Shown: positions 42,135-51,415 of the stretch, in pieces
How the letters are laid out: each line of letters opens with the position of its first letter
Numbering within the stretch: the stretch's first letter is position 1
Assembly: GCF_026967805.1 (NCBI RefSeq)
Contig: NZ_JAPVBG010000001.1
Coordinates: forward strand, 1,175,947-1,239,946
Direction of reading: 5' to 3'
Source: Blastococcus sp. VKM Ac-2987
Lineage (GTDB): Bacteria; Actinomycetota; Actinomycetes; Mycobacteriales; Geodermatophilaceae
DNA length: 64,000 bases
Position numbers and translations under genes: made by a program
Notes under the pieces: generated by a model
Told to the model about the DNA's origin: nothing
Seen by the model: the letters and a program-made list of their open reading frames with translations, nothing else
The model's database searches: none

Positions 42135-43480
42135 CGGTCCGCCGGCAGGGGGTGCGAGCCGCTGGAGCTGATCCCCGGGATGGCGCCGGCGCGGAAGGCG
42201 TTGACGAACAGCCGGTGGTCCTCCTGGGTGCGGTGCGCGTAGGAGTGCGCGAACTCGACCAGGTCGGCGACGAACTCCTCCCGCCGGTCCCCCACCAGCG
42301 CGCTGATCGCCTCCTCCGTCTGGAAGGGCACGAGGGTGTGGTCGCTGTCGGCGTCGCCCACGCAGTGCAGCTTCGCGGTGGCCCGGCCGAGCTGGGCCAG
42401 CAGCGGGGCGATCTCCTCCGGCTCGGTGAGGTCCTCCCAGTCGAGGTCGAGCTCGTAGGGCGAGAGCTCGGCGACGACGAACCCGCGGCCGCCGATCTCG
42501 GTGTAGCCCAGGAACTGGGAGGTGTTCGCCTGCAGCGCCCGCTGGCTCAGCGCCGTCCGGTGGCCCTCGTTCTCGAAGTAGCCGCGGATCTCCGGATCGG
42601 TGACCACCCGGCTGGGCGCCGGCACGTTGCCCTGCTTCAGCGACAGGACGACGTCGTTCTCCAGGGCTTGGTCGTACCCCTCGAGCAGCACGTTGTAGGC
42701 GGGCAGGCCGGCGCTGCCGATGCCGAACCCGCCGGTGCCGATGACGTCCTTGACGTTGTAGGTGACCTCGCGGCGCCGCTGCCCCTTCGGCACGGTCTCG
42801 CGGTAGCGCTCGACCGCCGCCAGCACTCGCTCCCGCTCGTCGTCGTCCAGCCGGCGGTTGCGCGGGCGTTCGGCGAACCGCCGCTGGTAGCCCTCGATCA
42901 CCGTCATGCGTTCCAGCAGTCCGAGACGGGTGCGGGTGGTGGTCTCGAAGATGAGCTCCCGCACCACCCCCTCGGTGTTGTCCGCACGAAGCGCGAAGGA
43001 GCGGTCCTCGTCGGAGCGGGTGAACGCCTCGACCTGGTCGAGGTAGGAGCGCAGGTAGCCGCCCAGCAGCTCGCCGATGACGTCGTCACCGAGCGCCTTC
43101 CGCCAGGCCAGCAGGGCGAAGCTGGCGCAGAACCGGCGGAGGTCCCAGCTGACGTGCCCGAGGTAGGCCTCGTCGAAGTCGTTGACGTCGAAGACGATCC
43201 GGCCGGCGCTGTCCATGTAGGTGCCGAAGTTCTCGGCGTGCAGGTCACCCTGGATCCACACGCGCGACGTGCGCTCGTCGCACCACCGATCCTCGAACGT
43301 CGCCATGTCCGCGTAGAAAAGAGGCGCACTCCCCCGGTAGAAGGCGAACGGGTCGGCCGCCATCTTCCGGAACTTGGTGCGGAAGGCGTCGGCGTCGGCG
43401 TCCATCAGGTCGCCGAACGCCTCGACGAGGACCTCGACGATCTGCCGCGTGCGCTCGTCGGGGTCCTGGGCCTGGGTCAT
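42128..43480 (-). CDS. DUF2252 family protein (kinase-like fold)
   Basis: The 450-residue protein has the DUF2252 landmarks: MAADPFAFYRGSAPLFYADM, VWIQGDLHAENFGTYMDSAG and IVFDVNDFDEAYLGHVSWDL, then DVIGTGGFGIGSAGLPAYNV and DVVLSLKQGNVPAPSRVV. The HxxxN and DxxD-like patterns resemble aminoglycoside-phosphotransferase-type kinases, but no activity is known. ATG 43480 is used. An in-frame GTG at 43510 adds 10 residues, and neither start has a clear ribosome site. The stop codon lies within the palindromic element. Confidence 0.9.
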   Translation of the reverse strand: MTQAQDPDERTRQIVEVLVEAFGDLMDADADAFRTKFRKMAADPFAFYRGSAPLFYADMATFEDRWCDERTSRVWIQGDLHAENFGTYMDSAGRIVFDVNDFDEAYLGHVSWDLRRFCASFALLAWRKALGDDVIGELLGGYLRSYLDQVEAFTRSDEDRSFALRADNTEGVVRELIFETTTRTRLGLLERMTVIEGYQRRFAERPRNRRLDDDERERVLAAVERYRETVPKGQRRREVTYNVKDVIGTGGFGIGSAGLPAYNVLLEGYDQALENDVVLSLKQGNVPAPSRVVTDPEIRGYFENEGHRTALSQRALQANTSQFLGYTEIGGRGFVVAELSPYELDLDWEDLTEPEEIAPLLAQLGRATAKLHCVGDADSDHTLVPFQTEEAISALVGDRREEFVADLVEFAHSYAHRTQEDHRLFVNAFRAGAIPGISSSGSHPLPADRA

Positions 43481-43575
43481 ACCAGGGAGGGATGGGGGCA
43501 CAGCTTGCACCGTAGGCGGCCGATAACGTCGGTGGTGCCCCGACGACGTAGGTGCCGACCCGGAGCGGAGGGACC

Positions 43576-44607
43576 ATGACGCGCAACGACACGGCCCGAC
43601 GACTGGCCACCGGAGCTGCGTACGGCAGCGGCGGGGTCGGTATCGCGGGAGCCGCCCTGGTCGCCCTGCTCCGCGAGGAGGCCCGGTCCGCCCGGCGCAA
43701 GGTCGAGGCCCGCGGCCACAAGAGCGACCCGCCGTCGGGCGACGGCGTCTACGGACGGGGCCGCGGCACGCCGATCGTGCTCACCGTGCTGGGCGACTCC
43801 AGCGCCGTCGGGCTCGGCGTGGAGCGCGCCGCCGAGACCCCGGGCGTGCTCGTCGCCGCGGGACTGGCCGAGCTGGCCGAGCGGCCGGTCCGGTTGCTGC
43901 GCCTGGCGAAGTCCGGCGCCCGCGCCGCCGACCTGGAGGTGCAGGTCGACCGCGCCCTGGCCGAGAACCCGACGGTCGCGGTCATCATGATCGGCGCCAA
44001 CGACGTGACCGCCCGGACCTCGACCGCGGTGTCGGTCGGCCACCTCACCGACGCCGTCCGCCGGCTGACCGAGGCCGGCTGCGAGGTCGTCGTGGGCACC
44101 TGCCCCGACCTCGGCACCATCCGGCCCATCGCCCAGCCGCTGCGCACGCTGGCCCGCCGGTGGAGCCGGCAGATGGCCGCCGCGCAGACCATCGCCGTCG
44201 TCGAGGCCGGAGGGCGCACGGTGTCGCTGGGCTCGCTGCTCGGCCCCGCCTTCGCCTCCGACCAGACCATGTTCAGCGTGGACGAGTTCCACCCCAGCGG
44301 GGCCGGCTACGCCGCCGCGGCGGCGGTCCTGCTGCCCTCGGTCGCCGATGCGCTCGGCGTGTGGCCGGCTCGCGCCGACCGGGGCCTGCGCTCGCTGCGC
44401 CGCGACACCGTGCGGCCGGTCGCCCGCGCCGCGGCGCGGGCCGCCAACCGTCCCGGCACCGAGGTCCAGGCCGCCGAGGTGGCCGGCTCGGAGACCGGTC
44501 CCTGGGGCCCGTGGGCGCTGCTGCGCCGGCGCCGCCCGACCGAGGTGCCGACCCCGGAGCAGGCCGAGCCGGCCGAGGCGGAGGCCGCGTCCCCGGTCGC
44601 CGGCTGA
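43576..44607 (+). CDS. SGNH/GDSL-family hydrolase
   Basis: This is a serine esterase-type protein of 343 residues. The blocks are LTVLGDSSAVGLGVERAAET (GDS with nucleophile Ser), VIMIGANDVTART (block III, Gly and Asn) and FSVDEFHPSGAGYA (Asp-x-x-His catalytic pair). The N-terminus carries a membrane-like segment (AAYGSGGVGIAGAALVALLR), so it is probably anchored. The C-terminal ~90 residues are an Ala/Arg/Pro-rich tail. ATG 43576 has GGAGGG 5-9 bases upstream. The substrate could be a cell-envelope ester. It is divergent from the DUF2252 gene. Confidence 0.9.
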   Translation: MTRNDTARRLATGAAYGSGGVGIAGAALVALLREEARSARRKVEARGHKSDPPSGDGVYGRGRGTPIVLTVLGDSSAVGLGVERAAETPGVLVAAGLAELAERPVRLLRLAKSGARAADLEVQVDRALAENPTVAVIMIGANDVTARTSTAVSVGHLTDAVRRLTEAGCEVVVGTCPDLGTIRPIAQPLRTLARRWSRQMAAAQTIAVVEAGGRTVSLGSLLGPAFASDQTMFSVDEFHPSGAGYAAAAAVLLPSVADALGVWPARADRGLRSLRRDTVRPVARAAARAANRPGTEVQAAEVAGSETGPWGPWALLRRRRPTEVPTPEQAEPAEAEAASPVAG

Positions 44608-44737
44608 CCACGTGACCCGGGCCACACCGGCGTCCTCCTGGCGGGCGCCGGGGCTTTCCGCCGCGCGACGAGGGTAGTTTCCGAGGTGACCGACGTCCGG
44701 CGATCCGCGTCGGACCCCCCTCAACGTGGAGGCTCCC

Positions 44738-45958
44738 ATGCCCGAAGCCGTCATCGTCGCGACCGCGCGCTCGCCCATCGGCCGCGCCTTCAAGGGCTCG
44801 CTCAAGGACATGCGGCCCGACGACCTGGCCGCCGCCGTCGTCCGTGCCGCCCTCGACAAGGTGCCCGCGCTCGACCCCACCGACATCGATGACCTGATGC
44901 TCGGCTGCGGCCTCCCCGGCGGCGAGCAGGGCTACAACATGGGCCGCATCGTCAGCGTGCTGCTGGGCATGGACCACCTGCCCGGCACGACGGTCACCCG
45001 CTACTGCTCCTCGTCGCTGCAGACCACCCGCATGGCGCTGCACGCCATCAAGGCCGGCGAGGGTGACGTCTTCATCTCCGCCGGTGTGGAGACCGTCTCC
45101 CGGTTCGTGAAGGGCAACAGCGACGCGATCCCGGACACGAAGAACCCGGTGTTCGCCGACGCCGAGGCCCGCGTGGCCAAGGTGGCCGAGAGCGGCGCCG
45201 ACTCCTGGGCCGACCCGCGGGAGAACGGCGACACCCCGAACGTGTACATCGCGATGGGGCAGACCGCCGAGAACCTGGCGCTGCTCAAGGGTGTCACCCG
45301 CGAGGAGATGGACGAGTTCGCCGTCCGCAGCCAGAACCTCGCCGTGGAGTCGATCGACAACGGCTTCTGGGAGCGGGAGATCGTCCCGATCACGCTGCCC
45401 GACGGCACCGTCGTCACCCAGGACGACGGCCCGCGGCGGGGCACGAACCTCGAGGGCCTCTCCGGCCTCAAGCCGGTCTTCCGCCCCGACGGCCGGGTCA
45501 CCGCCGGCAACGCCTGCCCGCTCAACGACGGCGCCTCCGCCGTCGTGGTCATGAGCGACACCAAGGCCGCCGAGCTGGGCCTCACCCCGCTGGCCCGCGT
45601 GGTCTCGACCGCGGTCACCGGCCTCTCGCCGGAGATCATGGGCTACGGCCCGGTCGACGCCTCCCGCCTGGCGCTGAAGCGGGCCGGCATGACCATCGAC
45701 GACATCGACCTCGTCGAGATCAACGAGGCCTTCGCCGCGCAGGTCATCCCCAGCTACCGCGACCTGAACATCCCGATCGAGAAGCTGAACGTGCACGGTG
45801 GCGCCATCGCCGTCGGGCACCCCTTCGGCAGCACCGGCGCCCGGATCACGGGCACCCTGATCAACGGCCTGCAGACCAAGGACAAGACCTTCGGTCTGGA
45901 GACGATGTGCGTCGGTGGCGGCATGGGCATGGCCATGGTGCTGGAGCGCCTCTCCTGA
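44738..45958 (+). CDS. Acetyl-CoA acyltransferase (thiolase)
   Basis: Thiolase interconverts 3-ketoacyl-CoA and acetyl-CoA in fatty acid turnover. The 406-residue protein has the active-site cysteine in TRYCSSSLQTTRMAL (Cys90), VEINEAFAAQVIPSYRDL, GGAIAVGHPFGSTGARITG with the catalytic His, and the second cysteine in CVGGGMGMAMV. The start ATG has GGAGG 5 bases upstream. GTG 44726 is in frame but covers that site. A TAGTTT at about 44675 in a GTAGTTT context may be a -10 box. A strong bidirectional hairpin follows the gene. FadA-type or AtoB-type specificity cannot be decided. Confidence 0.94.
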   Translation: MPEAVIVATARSPIGRAFKGSLKDMRPDDLAAAVVRAALDKVPALDPTDIDDLMLGCGLPGGEQGYNMGRIVSVLLGMDHLPGTTVTRYCSSSLQTTRMALHAIKAGEGDVFISAGVETVSRFVKGNSDAIPDTKNPVFADAEARVAKVAESGADSWADPRENGDTPNVYIAMGQTAENLALLKGVTREEMDEFAVRSQNLAVESIDNGFWEREIVPITLPDGTVVTQDDGPRRGTNLEGLSGLKPVFRPDGRVTAGNACPLNDGASAVVVMSDTKAAELGLTPLARVVSTAVTGLSPEIMGYGPVDASRLALKRAGMTIDDIDLVEINEAFAAQVIPSYRDLNIPIEKLNVHGGAIAVGHPFGSTGARITGTLINGLQTKDKTFGLETMCVGGGMGMAMVLERLS

Positions 45959-45970
45959 GGTAGCCCCCTG

Positions 45971-46018
45971 ACACGACAGTGGCCCGGCCCCCTCGCGGGG
46001 ACCGGGCCACTGTCGTGT
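45971..46018. terminator. Bidirectional terminator hairpin between thiolase and Bax inhibitor-like gene
   Basis: A perfect 17-base stem pairs ACACGACAGTGGCCCGG at 45971-45987 with 46002-46018. Four further C/G pairs close around a TCGC loop. It lies 12 bases after the thiolase stop and 10 bases from the stop of the convergent gene, so it can serve both. No U-run follows, as is common in this group. Confidence 0.85.
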
Positions 46019-46028
46019 GCGGACGAGG

Positions 46029-46880
46029 TCAGTCGTCCTGGAGGTAGCTGAGCAGGCGCAGGATCTCGATGTACAGCCAGATGACGGTCACGAGCAGACC
46101 GAAGGCGATGTACCAGGCGAACTTGGCCGGCGCCCCACGACGGATGGCCTCGTCGGCCATGTCGAAGTCGAGCAGCAGGAAGAACGCCGCCACACCGATC
46201 ACCAGCAGGCTGAAGCCGATCGCCAGCGGACCGCCGGAGCGCAGGCCCAGGCCGTCGCCGCCACCGATCCAGGCGGCCACGAAGTTGGCCACCATCAGGA
46301 CCAGGACACCGATACCGGCGGCCATGACCCAGCGGGTCAGCTTGGGGGTGACCCGGATGGCGCCGGTCTTGTAGACCACCAGCATGCCGGCGAAGACACC
46401 GAAGGTGCCGATCAGCGCCTGCATGACGATGCCCGGGTAGACGTCGTTGAACGCCTCGCTGATCGTGCCGAGCGCGACACCGTAGAGCGCGCCGTAGGCC
46501 AGCGTCGCGGCCGGGTTGGCGATCTGCTTGAAGGCGATCACCAGGCCGAGCACGAAGGCGACCAGGACGGCCGGGAGCGCCAGCCCCCACGCAGCCTGGC
46601 CGGGCATGGCCCAGGTCGCGGCGGCGGAGACGACGGTGACCAGGAACGCCAGGCCCGTCTTGGTGACGACGTCGTCCATCGTCATGTACCGCGTGTCCGC
46701 GGTCGTCCCGTACGGGGACGGCGCGGTGTACGCGTCCTGCTGCGGCGCGGGTGCGCCGTACTGCGTCGGGGCCCCGTACTGGGGCGCACCGTACTGGGAC
46801 GTGTTGCCCCAGCCGGCCTGCTGCTGGCCGGGGCCCGCGTTCCCGAAGCCACGGCTGAACGCCGGGTTCCTACTGGCCAT
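46029..46880 (-). CDS. Bax inhibitor-1/YccA family membrane protein
   Basis: The 283-residue protein has a Gln/Tyr/Pro-rich N-terminus with repeats of QYGAP (about residues 17-65) and seven membrane helices. Helices include GLAFLVTVVSAAATWAM, YGALYGVALGTISEAFNDVY and IGFSLLVIGVAAFFLLLDFD. The family's C-terminal acidic pair is in LLDFDMADEAI. BI-1-like proteins act as pH-linked Ca2+ leak channels in other bacteria. ATG 46880 was chosen over ATG 46886 because GAGGAG is 6 bases upstream of the former and abuts the latter. Confidence 0.92.
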   Translation of the reverse strand: MASRNPAFSRGFGNAGPGQQQAGWGNTSQYGAPQYGAPTQYGAPAPQQDAYTAPSPYGTTADTRYMTMDDVVTKTGLAFLVTVVSAAATWAMPGQAAWGLALPAVLVAFVLGLVIAFKQIANPAATLAYGALYGVALGTISEAFNDVYPGIVMQALIGTFGVFAGMLVVYKTGAIRVTPKLTRWVMAAGIGVLVLMVANFVAAWIGGGDGLGLRSGGPLAIGFSLLVIGVAAFFLLLDFDMADEAIRRGAPAKFAWYIAFGLLVTVIWLYIEILRLLSYLQDD

Positions 46881-47030
46881 CGTCATCTCCTCGAGGTGAC
46901 TCGTCGGTCGTGGAGCCAACCTCCTGCACTCCACTCGGTCAGGTCAACGCCCGACACGCCCGAAGCGTTCCACGACGCCCGGAGATCCCCCGCCCGGGTG
47001 CCCTGGGTCACGCCGCGGCGGGCGGTGCGG

Positions 47031-47104
47031 TGCCCCCGGTCGGGTTCGAACCGACACTGGGACCCTTTTAAGGGGCCTGCCTCTGCCGATTGGGCTACGG
47101 GGGC
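47031..47104 (-). tRNA. tRNA gene, UAA anticodon with short variable loop (Leu-type anticodon, non-Leu shape)
   Basis: The minus strand folds into a complete cloverleaf of 74 bases including the discriminator A. The acceptor stem GCCCCCG pairs fully with CGGGGGC. The D arm is GCC/GGC with a GG in the loop. The anticodon stem GGCCC/GGGTC closes the loop CTTAAAA, so positions 34-36 read TAA. The T arm is GTCGG-TTCGAAC-CCGAC, all paired. The variable loop is only five bases (CCAGT). Bacterial tRNA-Leu(UAA) should carry a long variable arm, so the identity is uncertain. The 3' CCA is not fully encoded (CCG follows the A). Confidence 0.85.
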
Positions 47105-47145
47105 GTGCGCCGAACGCTAGCGGGCCGGGGGCGACCGCCGGGACC

Positions 47146-47913
47146 TCAGCCGGCGGTCGCGGCGAGTTCCGCCGCCCGGGTGAGGACGGCGTCGAGCATC
47201 GGCTCGGTGAGCCGGCCGGTGAAGGTGTTCTGCTGGCTCACGTGGTAGCTGCCGAGCAGGGTCAGCGGGCCACGGGGCCCGGTCAGCGCCACCTCGACGC
47301 CGTGGCCGAACGCCGGCCGCGGCCGGGGCAGCGGGTACCCGGCGGCGGCCAGCACCGGCCACAGCGCCGTCCAGCCGAAGCCCCCGAGGACGACGACCAC
47401 CCGCAGCCGGGGCAGCAGTTCCAGCTCCCGGGCCAGCCACGGGGAGCAGGTGTCCCGCTCCGCCGGCGTCGGGACGTTCGCCGGCGGCGCGCAGCGCACC
47501 GCCGCGGCCACCCGGACGTCGGTCAGCTCCAGGCCGTCCCCGAGGTGCGTGGAGGTGGGCTGGTTGGCCAGCCCCGCCCGCCAGAGCGCGGCGAAGATCC
47601 AGTCGCCGCTGCGGTCACCGGTGAACACCCGGCCGGTGCGGTTCCCGCCGTGGGCGGCCGGTGCCAGGCCGACGACGGCGATCCGGGCGTCGGCCGGACC
47701 CAGTCCCGGCACGGGGCGGCCCCAGTAGTCCTGGTCGCGGAACGAGGCCCGCTTGACCTGCGCGACCTCCTCGCGCCACGCGACCAGCCGGGGGCAGGCG
47801 TAGCAGCCGGAGATGCGCTGGTCGAGGACGGCGAGCTCGCGGACCGCCCTGGCGCCGCGGACCACCCCCGCCGGCGTGCGGGTGACCGGGAAGCCCTCGG
47901 CGTCCATGGGCAT
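47146..47913 (-). CDS. Uracil-DNA glycosylase, family 5 (UDGb) type
   Basis: This DNA repair enzyme removes uracil and related deaminated bases. The 255-residue protein has iron-sulfur cysteines in [13 protein letters not shown] and later in [18 protein letters not shown]. The active-site motif [20 protein letters not shown] lacks the polar Asp/Asn of families 1 and 4, as in UDGb. [10 protein letters not shown] and [15 protein letters not shown] are the other blocks, with the catalytic-region His in YHVSQQN. ATG 47913 lies inside a palindromic element. ATG 47907 ([10 protein letters not shown]) may be the true start. No ribosome site is evident for either. Confidence 0.9.
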   Translation of the reverse strand: MPMDAEGFPVTRTPAGVVRGARAVRELAVLDQRISGCYACPRLVAWREEVAQVKRASFRDQDYWGRPVPGLGPADARIAVVGLAPAAHGGNRTGRVFTGDRSGDWIFAALWRAGLANQPTSTHLGDGLELTDVRVAAAVRCAPPANVPTPAERDTCSPWLARELELLPRLRVVVVLGGFGWTALWPVLAAAGYPLPRPRPAFGHGVEVALTGPRGPLTLLGSYHVSQQNTFTGRLTEPMLDAVLTRAAELAATAG

Positions 47914-47968
47914 AGGAGGCTATGCCCCCGTCCGGAGCGCGTGGACCGCAGGCATAGCTTCCTATGCC
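47909..47968. repeat. 60-base two-arm palindromic element, copy 2
   Basis: Arm 1 GGCATAGGAGGCTATGCC (47909-47926) and arm 2 GGCATAGCTTCCTATGCC (47951-47968) are inverted repeats with a single mismatch, separated by 24 bases. The spacer shares CGCGT(A/G)GAC with copy 1 at 42075-42134. Here it sits between two genes read the same way. It overlaps the 5' end of the glycosylase gene and supplies the TAG stop of the ppx gene. Confidence 0.8.
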
Positions 47969-48918
47969 TGGGGGCGGGCGAGGCGCAGCGCGATGCCGTC
48001 GAGGATGTCGTGCTCGCTGACCGTCACCTCGGGCAGGCCGAACTCGTCCATGAGCACCCGGAGGACCAGCGCCCCCGCCCCGATGACGTCGACCCGGCCG
48101 GGGTGCATGACCGGCGACGCCGCCCGCTGCACCCGGGTGGCCGCGAGCAGCCCGGCCGCGACCCGCCGGACGTCGTCGACCGGGATCCGGGAGCCGTGGA
48201 TGGCCTCGGAGTCGTAGGTCGGCAGGTCGAGGGCGAGCGCCGCCACGGTGGTCACCGACCCGGCCAGCCCGACCAGGGTGGCGGCCCGGTCGACGGGTAC
48301 CTCGGCGGTCACCTCGGCCAGGGCGGTCCGGATGTCCCGCTCGCCGAGCGCGGTCTGCTCGGGCGTCGGCGGATCGTCGTGCAGGTGCCGTTCGGTGAGC
48401 CGGACGCAGCCGATGTCCACCGACCGCGCGGCGAGCACGCCGTCGTCGTCGCCCAGGACGAACTCGGTCGAGCCGCCGCCGATGTCGACCACCAGGTAGG
48501 GCGGGCGGGGCGGCTGGAGCCCGTGCGCCGCCGCCGCGGCGGCGACCGAGCCGGTGGCGCCGAGGAACGACAGCTCGGCCTCCTCGCGGCCGGTCACCAC
48601 GTCGGGCGTACGGCCGAGCGTGGCCCGGGCCATGTCCTCGAACTCGGCGCGGTTCGCCGCGTCCCGGGTGGCGCTGGTGGCCACCATCCGGACGTCGGTG
48701 GCGCCCAGGTCGCGGGCCGCCGCCGCGTACTCGGCCAGGACCAGCCGGGTGCGCTCGATCGCCTCCGGTGCGAGCCGGCCGGTGGCGTCCACGCCCTGGC
48801 CGAGCCGCACCACCTCCATCCGGCGGAGCAGGTCGGTGTGCCCACCGTCGGCGGGCACGTCGGCCACCAGCAGCCGGATGGAGTTGGTGCCGCAGTCGAT
48901 CGCCGCGACCCGGGTCAC
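47962..48918 (-). CDS. ppx: Exopolyphosphatase / guanosine pentaphosphatase (Ppx/GppA family)
   Basis: This enzyme degrades polyphosphate or pppGpp. The 318-residue protein is the short actinobacterial form. It has the ASKHA nucleotide-binding signatures VAAIDCGTNSIRLLVADV at the N-terminus, VTGREEAELSFLGATGSVAA, and YLVVDIGGGSTEFVLGDDDG as the second phosphate loop. GTG 48918 overlaps the DUF501 stop by 4 bases. The block eno-ftsB-DUF501-ppx is a standard actinobacterial operon. Its TAG stop is formed by the palindromic element. Confidence 0.93.
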   Translation of the reverse strand: MTRVAAIDCGTNSIRLLVADVPADGGHTDLLRRMEVVRLGQGVDATGRLAPEAIERTRLVLAEYAAAARDLGATDVRMVATSATRDAANRAEFEDMARATLGRTPDVVTGREEAELSFLGATGSVAAAAAAHGLQPPRPPYLVVDIGGGSTEFVLGDDDGVLAARSVDIGCVRLTERHLHDDPPTPEQTALGERDIRTALAEVTAEVPVDRAATLVGLAGSVTTVAALALDLPTYDSEAIHGSRIPVDDVRRVAAGLLAATRVQRAASPVMHPGRVDVIGAGALVLRVLMDEFGLPEVTVSEHDILDGIALRLARPQA

Positions 48919-49460
48919 GCGTCGTCCCCGGGGGCAGAGCCCGCGGTACCGGAGCCCTCGATACCGGAGCCCTCCGGGAGCGCGCAGGGGCCCTTGGCCC
49001 ACCACTCGCCCATGCCCTCGACCGCGCGGTCACCGATCGGGTTCACCCCAGGCCCGGCCGCCAGGGCGTGCCCGGCGAGGGCGTGCAGGCACTTGACCCG
49101 GTCGGGCATGCCGCCGGCGGTGGCGCGGGTGGGCAGCACGTCCCGGGCGTCCCGGGTCGCCAGGTACGACTCGTGCGCCGCCCGGTATCCCTCGGCCAGC
49201 GCGGGGTCGGTGGCCAGCTCGTCCTGCCACTCCCGCATCCGGCCGGCGGACTCCAGCCGGCTGGCGGCGGCCGAGGCCCGCGGGCAGGTCAGGTAGTAGA
49301 GCGTCGGGAACGGCGTGCCGTCCTCCAGCCGCGGCGAGGTCTCGACCACGTCGGGCTGCCCGCACGGGCAGCGGTGGGCCACACCCACCAGCGCGCGCGG
49401 CGGCCGGCCGAGCTGGCGCGCGACGACCTCCCGGTCCTCCGGGGTGACCGGCTCGCTCAC
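48915..49460 (-). CDS. DUF501 domain protein
   Basis: The 181-residue protein of unknown function is conserved between ftsB and ppx in Actinobacteria. Family stretches are EDREVVARQLGRPPRALVGV, AHRCPCGQPDVVETSPRLED, TPFPTLYYLTCPRASAAASR and GGMPDRVKCLHALAGHALAA. The cysteines CPCG, TCP and KCLH suggest a metal site. The C-terminal tail is Gly/Ser-rich. GTG 49460 overlaps the ftsB-like stop by 4 bases. Confidence 0.9.
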   Translation of the reverse strand: MSEPVTPEDREVVARQLGRPPRALVGVAHRCPCGQPDVVETSPRLEDGTPFPTLYYLTCPRASAAASRLESAGRMREWQDELATDPALAEGYRAAHESYLATRDARDVLPTRATAGGMPDRVKCLHALAGHALAAGPGVNPIGDRAVEGMGEWWAKGPCALPEGSGIEGSGTAGSAPGDDA

Positions 49461-50062
49461 TCGTCCGCACCTCCCGCGCCGGTCCCATCGGTCCCGTCCG
49501 CGTCGGCGTCGGCCACCGACCGCATCAGCCCCTCGTACCAGGACAGCGGTTCCGGCTGCTCCGCCGCGGCGGCAAGCGTGCCGGCGTCGCCCTCGACGGC
49601 CTCGCCGTCGACGACGATCAGCAGCCGGTCACCGGGGAGCACGTAGGACAGCCGCTCCCGCGCCTGCCGCTGCGCGTAGGCGGGGTCGGACTGCCGCTCC
49701 AGCTCGCCCTCGAGGTCGGCCACCCGCTGGTCGAGCGCCTCCCCCTCGGCGGCCAGCCGGGTGAGCTCCGCCTGACCGGCCAGGTACTGCCGCAGCGGAC
49801 CGGCCAGGGTGAGCGCCAGCAGCAGCACCAGCCCGACCAGGACGACCACGCGGCCGGTGAACAGCGGCCGGCGCCGGACCGCGGCCGGGGTGGCCGGCCG
49901 CCGCTCCGGGCGGCGGTCGGACCGCCGCTGCCCGGGCCGGCTGGACGCGTTCGACCGCAGGCCGGTGCGCAACGGCCGGGTGTGCTGCACGCGCGGCACC
50001 CGGCCGGTCGCCCGACGTCCGTCGGCCGGGGGGCCGCCCCGCCGGCCACGAACGCTGCTCAT
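49457..50062 (-). CDS. Septum formation initiator, FtsB/DivIC family
   Basis: This is a cell division protein that works with FtsL and FtsQ at the septum. The 201-residue protein has a long basic cytoplasmic N-terminus (~67 residues, Arg-rich), one membrane helix (VVVLVGLVLLLALTLAGPLR) and an extracytoplasmic coiled coil (LTRLAAEGEALDQRVADLEG). The FtsB-like DPAYAQRQARERLSYVLPGD follows. The acidic tail is not conserved. The long Arg/Pro N-terminus is common in actinobacterial members. It is 10 bases downstream of eno. Confidence 0.92.
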   Translation of the reverse strand: MSSVRGRRGGPPADGRRATGRVPRVQHTRPLRTGLRSNASSRPGQRRSDRRPERRPATPAAVRRRPLFTGRVVVLVGLVLLLALTLAGPLRQYLAGQAELTRLAAEGEALDQRVADLEGELERQSDPAYAQRQARERLSYVLPGDRLLIVVDGEAVEGDAGTLAAAAEQPEPLSWYEGLMRSVADADADGTDGTGAGGADE

Positions 50063-50072
50063 CGGTCCCGGC

Positions 50073-51392
<1,320 letters not shown>

Positions 51393-51415
51393 TCACCCGA
51401 CCAGGTCGGCGACGG

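Noticed and set aside
43519..43526. GCCGATAA before the SGNH hydrolase gene as a flagellar sigma promoter
   Set aside because: The eight bases fit the sigma-28 -10 box, but no matching upstream box lies 15 bases before it and the gene is not related to motility. It is probably chance.
47031..47104. Plus-strand reading of the tRNA locus as tRNA-Lys (loop CTTTTAA)
   Set aside because: The plus strand does show a Lys-like anticodon loop, but its D and T arms are in the wrong order. Only the minus strand has the D arm before and the GTTCGAAC-type T arm after the anticodon.
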